From assembly GCA_900095165.1 (NCBI GenBank), contig LT606947.1, positions 868,001 through 932,000 of the forward strand: a stretch of DNA of 64,000 nt. Direction: 5' to 3'. Numbering within the stretch: position 1 is the first letter of the stretch; every line of letters starts with the position of its first letter. Both the position numbers and the translations under genes were made by a program. Shown in pieces: positions 42,798 through 52,328 of this stretch. The notes below the pieces were generated by a model. It was not told the origin of the DNA. It saw nothing but the letters and a program-made list of their open reading frames with translations, and made no database searches. Source of the stretch: Polynucleobacter necessarius (GTDB lineage: Bacteria > Pseudomonadota > Gammaproteobacteria > Burkholderiales > Burkholderiaceae).

Positions 42798-43778
42798 ATG
42801 CCACCTAAAATCAGGGGAATGACTGCTAATTTGACCTCCCAAAGAAGCGCTTCGCGACGCTTTACCCTGATGGTGTCAGGGGAAGATGCTGTTGACACTG
42901 GATTTGAGCAGAATGTGCCACCCCGCGGTCTGCCGCATGAGCGTTTTCTATTGGGTGATCAGTTGCCAATAGCCCCAGTCTTACTGTTGGGTCAGAGTGA
43001 CTTAGCTGTCAACCCAAACGAAACCATTGCCTGCCTTCAGCCAGTTCACCTTCACGCCACCCGAGATCATTTGATCTTGATGACTCAAAATCAGATTGAT
43101 CTAACGGCAAATGAGTCTGCCAAGCTACTTCAGGTTGCACTCCCTTTTATCGAAGAGGATTTTGGAAGTAAGGTCTTATTTCAGGGTCAAAGTGATTGGT
43201 TTATTCCAGCGGGGCCATTTGCTAGCTTAGCAACTCACTCCATTGATCAGGCTCATGGTCGCAATATTGATTGGTGGATGCCACGCGATACCAGCAACAT
43301 TGGTATCGCTAAGCTTTGGCGCAAACTTCAAAATGAAATTCAAATGCTTTGGCACATTGATTCCGTGAATGAAGAACGCGAGCAACGCAGACTGCCAAGC
43401 ATTAACTCCCTGTGGATTAGCGGTATTGGCAAGCTGGCGGATATTCAGATTCCGCAATCCCTTAAAAATGTAAGTCAGATATATGGGGGTCATCCTCTTC
43501 TAGCCGGGCTAAGTAAATATCTTGGCGTTCCCCAGCAGAGTGATATTGATTTCTCAAAATTGCAAAATACCTTTGCATGGATTAATCGCCCTGAGAACAT
43601 TTTGGGCAATCTGAGAAACGCCCTCTTGAGTAATGCGTTGGATGAAATTGAAATCATCGATTTTCCAAATGGTCATAGTCGCCACAGAATCTTCACAGCT
43701 AAAGACTTAAATAAAAAGTCATGGGCATTCTGGAAAAAATCAGAGCCTCTAACTTGGCAAGAAATTATTTCAGCATGA
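42798..43778 (+). CDS. Conserved protein encoded upstream of recJ, function uncertain
   Basis: A 326-residue soluble protein with the conserved blocks PRGLPHERFLLGDQ, HLHATRDHLILM, GRNIDWWMPRD, WRKLQNEIQMLWH and LPSINSLWISGIG. These match an uncharacterised betaproteobacterial family that databases sometimes name after cofactor-independent phosphoglycerate mutase, without clear support. It overlaps recJ as ATGA, so the two are translationally coupled and may work together. The start is uncertain: ATG at 42798 has a weak ribosome site, and an in-frame ATG at 42819 is an alternative. Confidence 0.75.
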   Translation: MPPKIRGMTANLTSQRSASRRFTLMVSGEDAVDTGFEQNVPPRGLPHERFLLGDQLPIAPVLLLGQSDLAVNPNETIACLQPVHLHATRDHLILMTQNQIDLTANESAKLLQVALPFIEEDFGSKVLFQGQSDWFIPAGPFASLATHSIDQAHGRNIDWWMPRDTSNIGIAKLWRKLQNEIQMLWHIDSVNEEREQRRLPSINSLWISGIGKLADIQIPQSLKNVSQIYGGHPLLAGLSKYLGVPQQSDIDFSKLQNTFAWINRPENILGNLRNALLSNALDEIEIIDFPNGHSRHRIFTAKDLNKKSWAFWKKSEPLTWQEIISA

Positions 43779-45520
43779 GTGTATTTTCAAGGCGCCCCTT
43801 CTCTGATCGTACGACCAACTGGTTACAGCAGAGTGGCTTGCACCCATTGCTGGCCAGGCTATATGCAGCCCGCGGTATTGATAAGCCAGATGAACTCTCT
43901 TTAGATCTCAAGCAACTACTCTCGCCAGTGGAATTGAAGAGCTGTATCAGCACTGCCACCCTGCTAGCCGATATTTTGGAACGCAAAGAGCCTATGCTGG
44001 TAGTTGCTGACTATGACTGCGATGGTGCCACTGCTTGCGCCGTTGCACTCCGCGGTTTGAAGATGTTGGGTGGCGCAGATACCCCCATTCAGTTCTTAGT
44101 ACCAAACCGTTTTACGATGGGCTATGGATTAACTCCAGAGGTAGTAGACCTAGCTGCTCAACAAAACCCTAAACCGAAATATCTCATCACAGTAGATAAC
44201 GGCATTGCTAGTGAAGCTGGGGTAGATCGAGCTCGCGAGTTGGGAATGGAAGTGATTGTGACTGATCATCACCTGCCAAGCGATCGATTACCTAAGGCCA
44301 CTGCAATCGTGAACCCCAATCAGCCTGGCTGTAGCTTTCCAAGTAAAGCACTTGCGGGTGTGGGAGTGATGTTTTATTTATTGGTTGCTCTGCGTGCGGA
44401 GCTTCGTAAGCGTGGCAAATTTACTGCTGAGACTCAACCAAAAATTGAGAACCTGTTAGACCTTGTGGCATTAGGCACCGTAGCGGATGTGGCGCAACTC
44501 GATCGCAATAACCGCATCTTGGTTTCCAATGGCTTGAAGCGTATTCGTGCCGGGGTGTCACAAGCGGGGATTCAAGCGCTGTTTCAGGCTGCTGTACGCG
44601 ATCCTCGCAAAGTCAATACCTTTGACTTGGGCTTTGCAATTGGTCCTCGTCTGAATGCGGCTGGGCGCTTAGCGGATATGACGCTAGGCATTCGCCTCTT
44701 GCTGAGCGATAAGGCAGATGAGGCTACCGAGCTGGCTTACGAGCTTGATCGCATTAATCGCGAGCGACGTGTGATTGAGGGTGGCATGCAGGAAACTGCT
44801 CTTGCCCATCTGGCCGAAGATCAATTGGCGGGCACCATGGCCGATCGTTCGAGTATTTGTCTTTGGAATCCAGAATGGCATCAAGGCGTAGTTGGCATTG
44901 TGGCTTCGCGTCTGAAAGAGCGCTTTAATCGTCCTGCGATTGTGTTTGCGCCCGCTGATGGCGCAAGCGGAAAAGAGTTGCGAGGTTCAGGTAGATCGCT
45001 AACAGGCTTTCATCTACGTGATGCCTTAGACATTGTTTCCAAACGCGAGCCAGGTCTGATTCTCAAATTTGGTGGTCATGCCATGGCAGCAGGCCTGAGC
45101 ATCAGAAAAGCGGATTTTGAAAAGTTTGATGTGGTGTTTGCGCAGGTGGCCAATGAATTGCTGAACGATGAATTATTAGAGCGCCGTCATATTCATGATG
45201 GCTCGCTTGATCTTTCTGAATTCACACCCGAAACAGGCGATCTTCTTGCTGAAGAAATCTGGGGACAAGGCTTTCCTCAGCCGATTTTTTATGGGGAATT
45301 TGAAGTTGGCCAACAAAGTCTCATGAAAGAAAAACATCTGCGCTTGCAGCTTCGCCCTATTGGTGATGGTCAACTGGCTAGCAAACCATTTACAGGGGTT
45401 TGGTTCAATCGAACCCAGCCCCTGCCAACCAAGGCCAAACTTGCATATCGCCTAGTAACAGACCGCTTTCAGAGGCAGGCACGCGTGCAACTCATGATTG
45501 AGTCCCATGACGAGGGCTGA
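43775..45520 (+). CDS. recJ: Single-stranded-DNA exonuclease RecJ
   Basis: 5'-3' exonuclease in recombination and mismatch repair. 581 residues from the ATG at 43775, which overlaps the previous stop (ATGA); a longer frame upstream is rejected. DHH-family motifs are intact: [10 protein letters not shown] (78-87), [20 protein letters not shown] and the DHHA1 part [23 protein letters not shown]. Normal length for RecJ. Confidence 0.96.
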   Translation: MSVFSRRPFSDRTTNWLQQSGLHPLLARLYAARGIDKPDELSLDLKQLLSPVELKSCISTATLLADILERKEPMLVVADYDCDGATACAVALRGLKMLGGADTPIQFLVPNRFTMGYGLTPEVVDLAAQQNPKPKYLITVDNGIASEAGVDRARELGMEVIVTDHHLPSDRLPKATAIVNPNQPGCSFPSKALAGVGVMFYLLVALRAELRKRGKFTAETQPKIENLLDLVALGTVADVAQLDRNNRILVSNGLKRIRAGVSQAGIQALFQAAVRDPRKVNTFDLGFAIGPRLNAAGRLADMTLGIRLLLSDKADEATELAYELDRINRERRVIEGGMQETALAHLAEDQLAGTMADRSSICLWNPEWHQGVVGIVASRLKERFNRPAIVFAPADGASGKELRGSGRSLTGFHLRDALDIVSKREPGLILKFGGHAMAAGLSIRKADFEKFDVVFAQVANELLNDELLERRHIHDGSLDLSEFTPETGDLLAEEIWGQGFPQPIFYGEFEVGQQSLMKEKHLRLQLRPIGDGQLASKPFTGVWFNRTQPLPTKAKLAYRLVTDRFQRQARVQLMIESHDEG

Positions 45521-45548
45521 GTCGCAATAACCCCCTTATAATTAGGGG

Positions 45549-46653
45549 ATGGAAGCTGAACAACTCAATATTATTTCAAATACCCTGTCAGATCTGCTCA
45601 CTCGTGAGCAAGCACTTCGGGGGTATCTTTGACTTCGAAGTAAAGTCACGACGCCTTACTGAAGTTAACTCTATTCTTGAGGATCCCACCATCTGGGACG
45701 ATCAAAAGAAAGCACAAGCCCTCGGCAAAGAAAAGAAGTTGCTTGATGGTGTTGTTGCCACACTCACCGATTTAAATAGCAATATCACTGGCGCCCTCGA
45801 ATTATTCGACATGGCTAAAGAAGAGAGTGATTTTGAAACCATCACTGTTATCGAACAAGACGTAGAGAGCTATAGCAAGATCATTCATGATCTTGAGTTC
45901 CGCCGCATGTTCCATAACGAGATGGATTCATACAATTGCTTTATCGATATTCAAGCAGGCGCAGGTGGAACAGAAGCCTGCGACTGGGCCAGCATGTTAT
46001 TCCGCCAATATCTGAAGTATTGCGAACGCAAAGGCTATAAAACAGAAATCTTGGAAGAATCTGATGGCGACGTTGTAGGCATTAAGAGTGCCACTATCAA
46101 AGTTGATGGTGAGTACGCTTATGGCCATCTCCGCTCAGAGACTGGTGTACACCGCTTGGTACGCAAATCACCATTTGACTCATCCAATGGTCGCCACACT
46201 TCTTTTGCCAGTATTTATGTGTACCCAGAGATTGATGACTCGATTGAGATTGACGTCAATCCAGCTGATATCCGTACGGACACCTATCGCGCCTCTGGTG
46301 CAGGTGGTCAGCACATCAATAAGACTGACTCCGCCGTTCGTTTAACCCACCTTCCAACTGGAATTGTGGTTCAGTGTCAGAACGACCGAAGCCAGCACCG
46401 CAATAGAGCTGAAGCGATGACGATGCTCAAATCTCGTTTGTATGAGCATGAGATGCAAAAGCGTCGCGCTGAACAGGATAAGCTTGAAGCCAGCAAAACT
46501 GATGTGGGCTGGGGTCATCAGATCCGCTCCTATGTGCTGGATCAAAGCCGCATTAAAGATTTGCGTACTAACGTTGAGATCTCCAATACACAAAAAGTAT
46601 TAGATGGTGATCTTGATGCCTTTATTGAAGCGAGCCTGAAACAAGGTGTTTGA
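45549..46653 (+). CDS. prfB: Peptide chain release factor 2, with programmed +1 frameshift
   Basis: Recognises UGA and UAA. The gene reads 27 codons from the ATG at 45549 in one frame, reaches TGA at 45630-45632, and continues in the +1 frame from GAC at 45631; the total is about 367 residues. This is the well-known autoregulatory frameshift: when RF2 is scarce the ribosome slips on CTT-T. Domains: helical N-terminus, tripeptide SPF (RKSPFDSS) for stop recognition, and GGQ ([20 protein letters not shown]) for hydrolysis. It is 33 bases before lysS, the common prfB-lysS pairing. Confidence 0.97.
45619..45633 (+). promoter_or_regulatory. RF2 recoding site (SD-like GGGGG, then CTT TGA C)
   Basis: GGGGG at 45619-45623 acts as the internal anti-SD-binding element, followed by TAT, the slippery CTT and in-frame TGA plus C. 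It differs from the usual AGGGGG only at the first base (CGG GGG TAT CTT TGA C). Confidence 0.95.
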
Positions 46654-46686
46654 TTCCTTACCCTATTCCAGTTATTAATACTCCAT

Positions 46687-48237
46687 ATGAACGATCAAGT
46701 GAATTCCAACCAAACCCCTGTCACTGAGGCTGTTGATGAAAACCACATCATTGCCGAGCGTCGCGAGAAATTAGTTAAGCTACGCGAAGGCGGAGTTGCG
46801 TTTCCAAATGACTTCGTACCAACTCACTTAGCAGCGGATCTCCACACTCACTACGACAGCCTCACCAAAGAAGATCTGGCCGCCAAAAAGGTTCACGTCA
46901 AAGTTGCTGGCCGCATGGTGCTCAAGCGCGTGATGGGTAAGGCCAGCTTTGCGACTATTCAAGATCGCAGCGGTCAGATTCAGTTCTACATCAACAATGA
47001 AATCAGTGGTGCCGATACCCATGGAGCATTTAAGCACTGGGATATGGGTGACTTCATTTCTGCTGAAGGCAATCTATTTAAAACCAATAAGGGTGAGCTC
47101 TCGGTTGAATGTAGCAATCTGCGCCTCCTAAGCAAATCCCTGCGCCCTCTTCCAGATAAATTCCATGGCCTCTCAGATTTAGAGACCAAGTATCGTCAAC
47201 GCTATGTCGATTTAATTGTGAATCCAGAGAGTCGCAATACTTTTAGGGCGCGTAGTAATACGATCGCCTCCTTACGTCGCCATATGTTGGATGCCGACTT
47301 CATGGAAGTTGAAACACCTATGCTTCACCCGATTCCTGGTGGCGCCACTGCAAAGCCATTCATCACGCACCACAATGCTTTGGATATGCAAATGTTCTTG
47401 CGTATTGCACCAGAACTGTATTTGAAGCGCTTGGTAGTTGGTGGCTTTGAACGCGTATTTGAAATTAACCGCAACTTCCGCAACGAAGGCGTTAGCCCGA
47501 GCCACAATCCAGAATTCACAATGATGGAGTTCTATGTGGCCTATACGGATTACCGCTGGTTAATGGACTTCACAGAGGGCTTGATTCGCGCCACAGCGAT
47601 CGATGCGCAGGGTACTGCAGTATTGAATCACCAAGGCCGTGAACTGGATTTGAGCAAACCTTTCCAGCGCCTAACCATTACCGAGGCAATTCTTAAATAT
47701 TGCAGCCAATCTAACAAGAGCTATGAGCCAGCTCAATTAGAGGATGCTGCATTCATTCGTACTGAACTGAAAAAAGGTGGTGAGAATCCAGATTCCCCTA
47801 CTTTAAAGAACGCTGGTATTGGCGCCCTTCAATTAGCTCTATTTGAATTGGTTGCCGAGTCACACCTATGGGAACCAACCTACATCATTGATTACCCAAT
47901 CGAAGTAAGCCCCCTTGCCCGCGAATCTGATACACGCCCTGGTATTACTGAACGTTTTGAATTATTCATCACTGGTCGCGAGATCGCCAACGGCTTCTCA
48001 GAGTTAAATGACGCAGAAGATCAAGCCAATCGCTTCCGTAAGCAAGTAGAGCAAAAAAAAGCTGGTGACGAAGAAGCAATGTACTTTGACCATGACTTCA
48101 TTCGTGCACTCGAATACGGCATGCCTCCGACCGGTGGTTGCGGTATCGGGATTGACCGCTTAGTCATGCTATTGACTGACGCACCCAATATTCGTGATGT
48201 GATTTTGTTTCCACATCTGCGTCGCGAAGAAGAGTAA
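46687..48237 (+). CDS. lysS: Lysyl-tRNA synthetase, class II
   Basis: Charges tRNA-Lys. 516 residues: N-terminal OB-fold anticodon domain ([20 protein letters not shown]), catalytic core with motif 2 ([15 protein letters not shown]) and motif 3 ([12 protein letters not shown]). It follows prfB in the conserved order and ends in a strong terminator. No damage seen. Confidence 0.97.
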   Translation: MNDQVNSNQTPVTEAVDENHIIAERREKLVKLREGGVAFPNDFVPTHLAADLHTHYDSLTKEDLAAKKVHVKVAGRMVLKRVMGKASFATIQDRSGQIQFYINNEISGADTHGAFKHWDMGDFISAEGNLFKTNKGELSVECSNLRLLSKSLRPLPDKFHGLSDLETKYRQRYVDLIVNPESRNTFRARSNTIASLRRHMLDADFMEVETPMLHPIPGGATAKPFITHHNALDMQMFLRIAPELYLKRLVVGGFERVFEINRNFRNEGVSPSHNPEFTMMEFYVAYTDYRWLMDFTEGLIRATAIDAQGTAVLNHQGRELDLSKPFQRLTITEAILKYCSQSNKSYEPAQLEDAAFIRTELKKGGENPDSPTLKNAGIGALQLALFELVAESHLWEPTYIIDYPIEVSPLARESDTRPGITERFELFITGREIANGFSELNDAEDQANRFRKQVEQKKAGDEEAMYFDHDFIRALEYGMPPTGGCGIGIDRLVMLLTDAPNIRDVILFPHLRREEE

Positions 48238-48266
48238 TCGACCCAATCACTACTTTTTAGAAATAC

Positions 48267-48299
48267 AAAAGCCGCAGAATTTAACCTCTGCGGCTTTTT
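48267..48299 (+). terminator. Rho-independent terminator of prfB-lysS
   Basis: AAAAGCCGCAGA (48267-48278) pairs with TCTGCGGCTTTT (48287-48298) with an 8-base loop. It is A-rich upstream and T-rich downstream, so it could also serve the convergent OsmC-like gene. Confidence 0.93.
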
Positions 48300-48320
48300 C
48301 TTTTTGCGGACTCGAATAAC

Positions 48321-48773
48321 TCAGCTTGCTGGATATAGCCTCGTGTTATCACTATCGAATACCGTAACATTGACCGAAATACCCAGGCTGACGCTAGAAG
48401 ATACGGTACAGAAATCCTGAAATTGCGCCAATACGCGATCAAGGTTTTCCAAAGTCTTTCCTGGTACACCAATACGAATCTCAACATGGATTGCCAGAAT
48501 ACGCAGGCGGTTTTCTGCGTTTCTACCGATCTCGCAACTGGCTTTGGTTTCAATTGGCTCAGGATTCTGCTTGAACTTTCGCAATGCGAATAGCAAAGAA
48601 TCGGATAGACAATTGGCTACTCCGGCCAATAGAAACTGTGATGGCGTAGCGCCTTGAGATCTACCCAATGGGGGCGGCTCATCCCCATAAATAGGATCGC
48701 GATCTTCATTGTAATGGATAGCGAATTGATAATCAGCTTGCTGGACCAGCCTTACAGAAGGTTCGCCACTCAT
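48321..48773 (-). CDS. OsmC-family peroxide-detoxifying protein
   Basis: 150-residue OsmC/Ohr fold protein. The two redox cysteines sit in GVANCLSDSLL and QDFCTVSSSV, the usual spacing for thiol peroxidases that reduce organic hydroperoxides. The N-terminal half (ATPSQFLLAGVAN) and C-terminal strand order fit OsmC rather than Ohr, but I cannot separate the subgroups firmly. It is convergent with lysS. Confidence 0.88.
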   Translation of the reverse strand: MSGEPSVRLVQQADYQFAIHYNEDRDPIYGDEPPPLGRSQGATPSQFLLAGVANCLSDSLLFALRKFKQNPEPIETKASCEIGRNAENRLRILAIHVEIRIGVPGKTLENLDRVLAQFQDFCTVSSSVSLGISVNVTVFDSDNTRLYPAS

Positions 48774-48801
48774 GAATACTCCAATAACTTAAAACTCTAT
48801 A

Positions 48802-49287
48802 TTAATAGATGTCAGGGATTAATTTTTTGACCCTACGCTGATAGCCCCGATAAACTGGAAAGCGCTCCACCAACCAAACCTCTTCACGCCTCGCTTTCAA
48901 GTCAAACAACAGAAATAAGCAAATTGAATATGCCAATATATACACCCCTGGGAATATGAGTAGCCAGGCCAGAGCTGCCAAGAGCACTCCGCAATAAATG
49001 GGATGCCGAACATATCTGTATAAGCCAGTCTGAACCAGAACAGCATCGTCTTTAGGACAAGGCAAAGGGGTGAGATTTTTCCTAGATTAATGACAGCAAT
49101 CACCATAATTAAACAAGCTAGCAAACCAATCGCAATGCCACAAAATTGAAGAACATGAGTAAGTGACTCTGAGCTAACTAGATGGGAGTCTTGGGGGTCC
49201 AAACAAGATTAGGCAAATCAAGACACCTTGAACCACCGCATACCACGCACCTTTTTCGAAGATGGATTTATGGAGTGAGAAATTCAT
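48802..49287 (-). pseudogene. Isoprenylcysteine/phospholipid methyltransferase-like membrane protein, two indels
   Basis: ATG at 49287 starts a hydrophobic protein (FEKGAWYAVVQGVLICLILFG). An extra C in the run at 49193-49197 (GGGGG on the plus strand) shifts the frame, and TAG follows soon after. The next frame carries a second helix (CGIAIGLLACLIMVIAVINLGK). A missing A in the run at 49076-49080 then shifts again into PCPKDDAVLVQTGLYRYVRHP. The YRYVRHPIY motif is typical of the ICMT/PEMT methyltransferase family. With both indels corrected the gene has 162 codons. The two changes compensate in sum, but the intervening stop blocks reading. Confidence 0.85.
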
Positions 49288-49327
49288 GTTATGACCTTAT
49301 GGGAATAAGGTCATAGTCTATCTCGCT

Positions 49328-49600
49328 TTAGTAGTTCACGACCCGATTAAAGTGGTCATCGATGCTCGCCTGGTCTTGCGTAAGCACATGCTGCGCAATA
49401 AGAAACACCCCTGAAATAAAACTTAGACAAACCAGCAACCCAAAGGCATGGCATTGGTTCAGGCCGCTCTGATTGAGGACCTCAAGATAAAGGGAGCTCT
49501 CCAGCGCCAAATGAGTCGACAGGCTCAATAAAGCCAATCCCAGAAAGATTTGAGTGATTGTCAAAAACAAGGGTTTTTGGGCTGCAGGCTTGGCGGACAT
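49328..49600 (-). CDS. Small two-helix membrane protein, unknown
   Basis: 90 residues with two hydrophobic stretches (about 10-29 and 49-70) and a polar end (DQASIDDHFNRVVNY). ATG at 49600. I do not recognise a family, and the neighbours give no clear clue. It could be a real small inner-membrane protein or a relic; the open frame shows no lesion. Confidence 0.55.
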   Translation of the reverse strand: MSAKPAAQKPLFLTITQIFLGLALLSLSTHLALESSLYLEVLNQSGLNQCHAFGLLVCLSFISGVFLIAQHVLTQDQASIDDHFNRVVNY

Positions 49601-49749
49601 GTAATTCTTTCGTTTTGGTAATAAGAAATCATAGGGAGCTAGCAGTGATAAGTAAAAGAATCGCTTTTTATATGCTAAATACTTTTTTATCTATAGAACC
49701 ACCCCAAGAATGGGGATAATTGAGGTTTACACCTCATTATTAAGCGTTT

Positions 49750-50526
49750 ATGGCAGCCTATAACACCGAAACCGTCCTCACAGTCCATCACTGGAACGAC
49801 ACCCTATTTAGCTTTACTACGACCAGAAACAAAGGGCTGCGCTTTCGTAGCGGCCATTTTTTAATGATTGGCTTAGAGGTTGAAGGCAAGCCATTGGTAC
49901 GCGCCTATAGCGTGGCAAGCCCAAACTATGAAGAGCATTTAGAGTTTTTGAGCATCAAGATTCAAGATGGCCCCCTCACCTCTCGGCTTCAGAAGATTCA
50001 GGTTGGTGACCCCATTTTGGTAAGCGAGAAATCCGTTGGCACCTTAGTGATTGATGATTTAAACCCAGGAAAACATCTCTACTTGTTTAGCACTGGCACA
50101 GGGTTAGCGCCATTCATGAGCATCATTCGTGATCCTGATACCTATGAGAAGTTCGAAAAAGTAGTTCTGATTCATGGCGTGCGTTTAGTCAGTGAATTGG
50201 CCTACGCTGATTACATTAAGAATGAGCTCACGCAAGACGAATACATTGGCGAGATCATTCGTGAGAAGTTAATCTACTACCCAACAGTAACGCGAGAAGC
50301 ATTCAAACACACTGGACGCTTAACAACTGCGATTGAGTCGGGTCAACTCTTTAAGGATATTGGATTGCCTCCATTAGATCCGGCGGTTGATCGCGCCATG
50401 ATCTGCGGTAGCCCATCAATGCTCAAAGAAACTGCTGAGATGCTCGATGCCAAAGGATTCAAGGTATCTCCCAGCCTAGGTCAATTAGGTGACTATGTAT
50501 TCGAGCGCGCATTCGTAGAAAAGTGA
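49750..50526 (+). CDS. fpr: Ferredoxin-NADP+ reductase
   Basis: FAD flavoprotein moving electrons between NADPH and ferredoxin or flavodoxin. 258 residues: FAD motif RAYS at 51-54, NADP-binding STGTGLAPF near 115-124, and the C-terminal ending YVFERAFVEK characteristic of the bacterial Fpr subclass. It lies directly upstream of the sulfur cluster and could have fed electrons to a ferredoxin-type sulfite reductase, but it also serves Fe-S and oxidative-stress functions, which explains why it is intact. Confidence 0.94.
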   Translation: MAAYNTETVLTVHHWNDTLFSFTTTRNKGLRFRSGHFLMIGLEVEGKPLVRAYSVASPNYEEHLEFLSIKIQDGPLTSRLQKIQVGDPILVSEKSVGTLVIDDLNPGKHLYLFSTGTGLAPFMSIIRDPDTYEKFEKVVLIHGVRLVSELAYADYIKNELTQDEYIGEIIREKLIYYPTVTREAFKHTGRLTTAIESGQLFKDIGLPPLDPAVDRAMICGSPSMLKETAEMLDAKGFKVSPSLGQLGDYVFERAFVEK

Positions 50527-50537
50527 TTTAGGTATCG

Positions 50538-50562
50538 CCATATATTCCTTGTGGATATATGG
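50538..50562. promoter_or_regulatory. Palindrome CCATATAT-N9-ATATATGG upstream of the sulfur cluster
   Basis: Perfect 8-base arms (50538-50545 and 50555-50562) with a 9-base spacer, immediately after fpr and before the sulfur genes. It has the size of a LysR-type or other dimeric regulator site; CysB is a natural candidate, but the sequence alone does not prove it. Confidence 0.45.
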
Positions 50563-50567
50563 ACCCC

Positions 50568-50600
50568 TTGGTAAATTCTTCTTAACAAGATATTTACCAA
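50568..50600. promoter_or_regulatory. Inverted repeat TTGGTAAAT-N15-ATTTACCAA
   Basis: Perfect 9-base arms (50568-50576 and 50592-50600) right before the 54-residue gene. It may be a second operator or a hairpin in the leader of the sulfur-cluster mRNA. Confidence 0.45.
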
Positions 50601-50609
50601 GAAAGTCAG

Positions 50610-50774
50610 ATGTCCCCCGTACGCGAGCATTACAACCCAATCATTACTCAGCTACTACGCCAGCATGATCAGTTGTCTCACGAGAATATCAGTGAGCGTA
50701 AAAGCTTCCAACGTCAAATTCTGTTTCTCATGAATGCCATCAAGCTCGATGAGTTTGAACAAGCCTTCGCTTAA
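50610..50774 (+). CDS. 54-residue hypothetical protein
   Basis: ATG at 50610, TAA at 50772-50774. The product is a charged helical peptide (HYNPIITQLLRQHDQLSHEN, then FQRQILFLMNAIKLDEFEQ) without cysteines or membrane segments. It lies between the palindromes and the TauE/SafE permease gene (18 bases away), so it is likely the first gene of that transcript. No function recognised. It may be a small regulator or partner of sulfur metabolism, but this is a guess from location. Confidence 0.5.
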   Translation: MSPVREHYNPIITQLLRQHDQLSHENISERKSFQRQILFLMNAIKLDEFEQAFA

Positions 50775-50792
50775 TTAGAGCGCGACCCTTAC

Positions 50793-51587
50793 ATGACTCA
50801 TTTTTTACTTGATTCCTCGCATTTCATAATTTCGGGAGCGCTAGTAGGACTGCTTGTTGGTATGACAGGGGTTGGCGGCGAGTCACTAATGACGCCATTA
50901 CTGACGCTTATATTCGGGGTTTCTCCTACGGCCGCTGTTGGGACAGATCTAGCATTCGCAGCAATTACTAAAGGGTTTGGCACTGCCGCACATCGCCTTA
51001 ACGGAAATGTACGCTGGGATATTGTTCGCCTACTCTGCATTGGCAGCATTAGCACGGCAATACTTTCTATTCTCGTTTTAAAGTATGTCGGCCCAGTCTC
51101 AAAAGACTGGAATCACCTCATTAGCATTTCGATTGGAATATCTGTTTTATTAACGGCGGCATCTCTTCTCTTTAGATCCAAGATCTTAAAATGGGTGCAA
51201 GAGAATCCACGCTACCTTCCCGCTGGCGCCACCCTCAAGACTGCAACCATAAGCGTTGGTGCCATAATCGGAATTCTGGTAACGGTCTCTTCAATTGGTG
51301 CTGGTGCAATTGGGGCAACACTCATCCTGTTACTCTATCCACATTTAAAAGCATCTGAAGTTGCTGGCACCGATATTGCCTACGCCGTACCATTGACTGC
51401 ACTGGCTGGACTGGGGCATTGGTGGCTCGGCAACGTACATTTTGACCTGCTGTTTGGATTACTCATTGGATCTGTGCCCGCCATTTGGTTAGGCGCAAAA
51501 CTTTCCAGCGTGTTGTCCGATCGAGCCACCAGAACAACACTTGCGGGAACATTATTTTTGGTTGGAATTAAGCTGGTATCTTCATGA
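50793..51587 (+). CDS. TauE/SafE-family sulfite or sulfur-compound permease
   Basis: 264-residue membrane protein of the TSUP family with about eight helices and two homologous halves. The N-terminal GALVGLLVGMTGVGG and the second-half VSSIGAGAIG motifs are typical. Located in the cys cluster, it is probably a sulfate/sulfite transporter. ATGA overlap with the cysH start (51584) shows coupling. The frame is intact although the enzymes downstream are broken. Confidence 0.88.
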   Translation: MTHFLLDSSHFIISGALVGLLVGMTGVGGESLMTPLLTLIFGVSPTAAVGTDLAFAAITKGFGTAAHRLNGNVRWDIVRLLCIGSISTAILSILVLKYVGPVSKDWNHLISISIGISVLLTAASLLFRSKILKWVQENPRYLPAGATLKTATISVGAIIGILVTVSSIGAGAIGATLILLLYPHLKASEVAGTDIAYAVPLTALAGLGHWWLGNVHFDLLFGLLIGSVPAIWLGAKLSSVLSDRATRTTLAGTLFLVGIKLVSS

Positions 51588-52311
51588 TTACTCCAGAATT
51601 TTGGTCCATTCCCGTAGATGCCCCTTCTGAATCTGAATTAGTCAGAAAGACGGCCACCCTCAAACAACGCTTACTAGATATCGATTTACGCTTGCTGATG
51701 TTCGCTTTGCTACAAGCTTGGCCGCTGAAGACATGGTGATCACAGATGCGATTGCTAAATGCAAGGTCAATATTCAGTTATTCACCTTAGCCATTGGTCG
51801 TCTGCATCAAGAGACGGTGGACATGACCAAGGCCACAGAAAAGCACTATGGAATTTCAATTGCGAAAGTCTATCCGGAAGAAAGTGATCTTCAAGCATTC
51901 ATCGATCAATATGGCATGAATGGTTTTTACGATGGTGAAGTAGCCAAGAAAGTTTGCTGCGGCGCCAGAAAAATTAAACCCTTAAATGCAGCACTTTCGG
52001 GTGCTGATGCGTGGCTAACTGGACAAAGACGCGAGCAATCGACCACTAGGGTTGAGTTAGATTTTGAGGAACATGACGATACTCGCGGCATTGCCAAATT
52101 CAACCCTCTATTTGATTGGGCCGAAAGCGATATCTGGGCTTACATCAAGCAGGAGAATGTACCCATTCATCCGCTGCACTTAAAGGGCTACCCTAGTATT
52201 GGTTGCGAGCCTTGCACACGTCAAGTCAAAAAAGGTGAGAATATTCGCGCAGGTCGCTGGTGGTGGTTACAAAGCGATAGTAAAGAGTGCGGCCTTCACG
52301 TAAAAAAATAA
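51584..52311 (+). pseudogene. cysH: Adenylylsulfate (APS) reductase CysH, frameshifted
   Basis: Reduces APS to sulfite. From ATG 51584 the frame goes wrong at GATTTACG (51683-51690), where one T is missing. Inserting it restores ADVRFATSLAAEDMVI. The remainder is a good APS reductase with the Fe-S cysteines (KKVCCGARKIKPL, GCEPCTR), the RREQSTTR sulfate-binding motif and ECGLH with the catalytic Cys. The repaired product would have 242 residues. The paired CC and CxxC cysteines indicate the Fe-S APS type rather than PAPS type. Inactive as it stands. Confidence 0.93.
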
Positions 52312-52328
52312 TTATTTAATAGCAAAGA

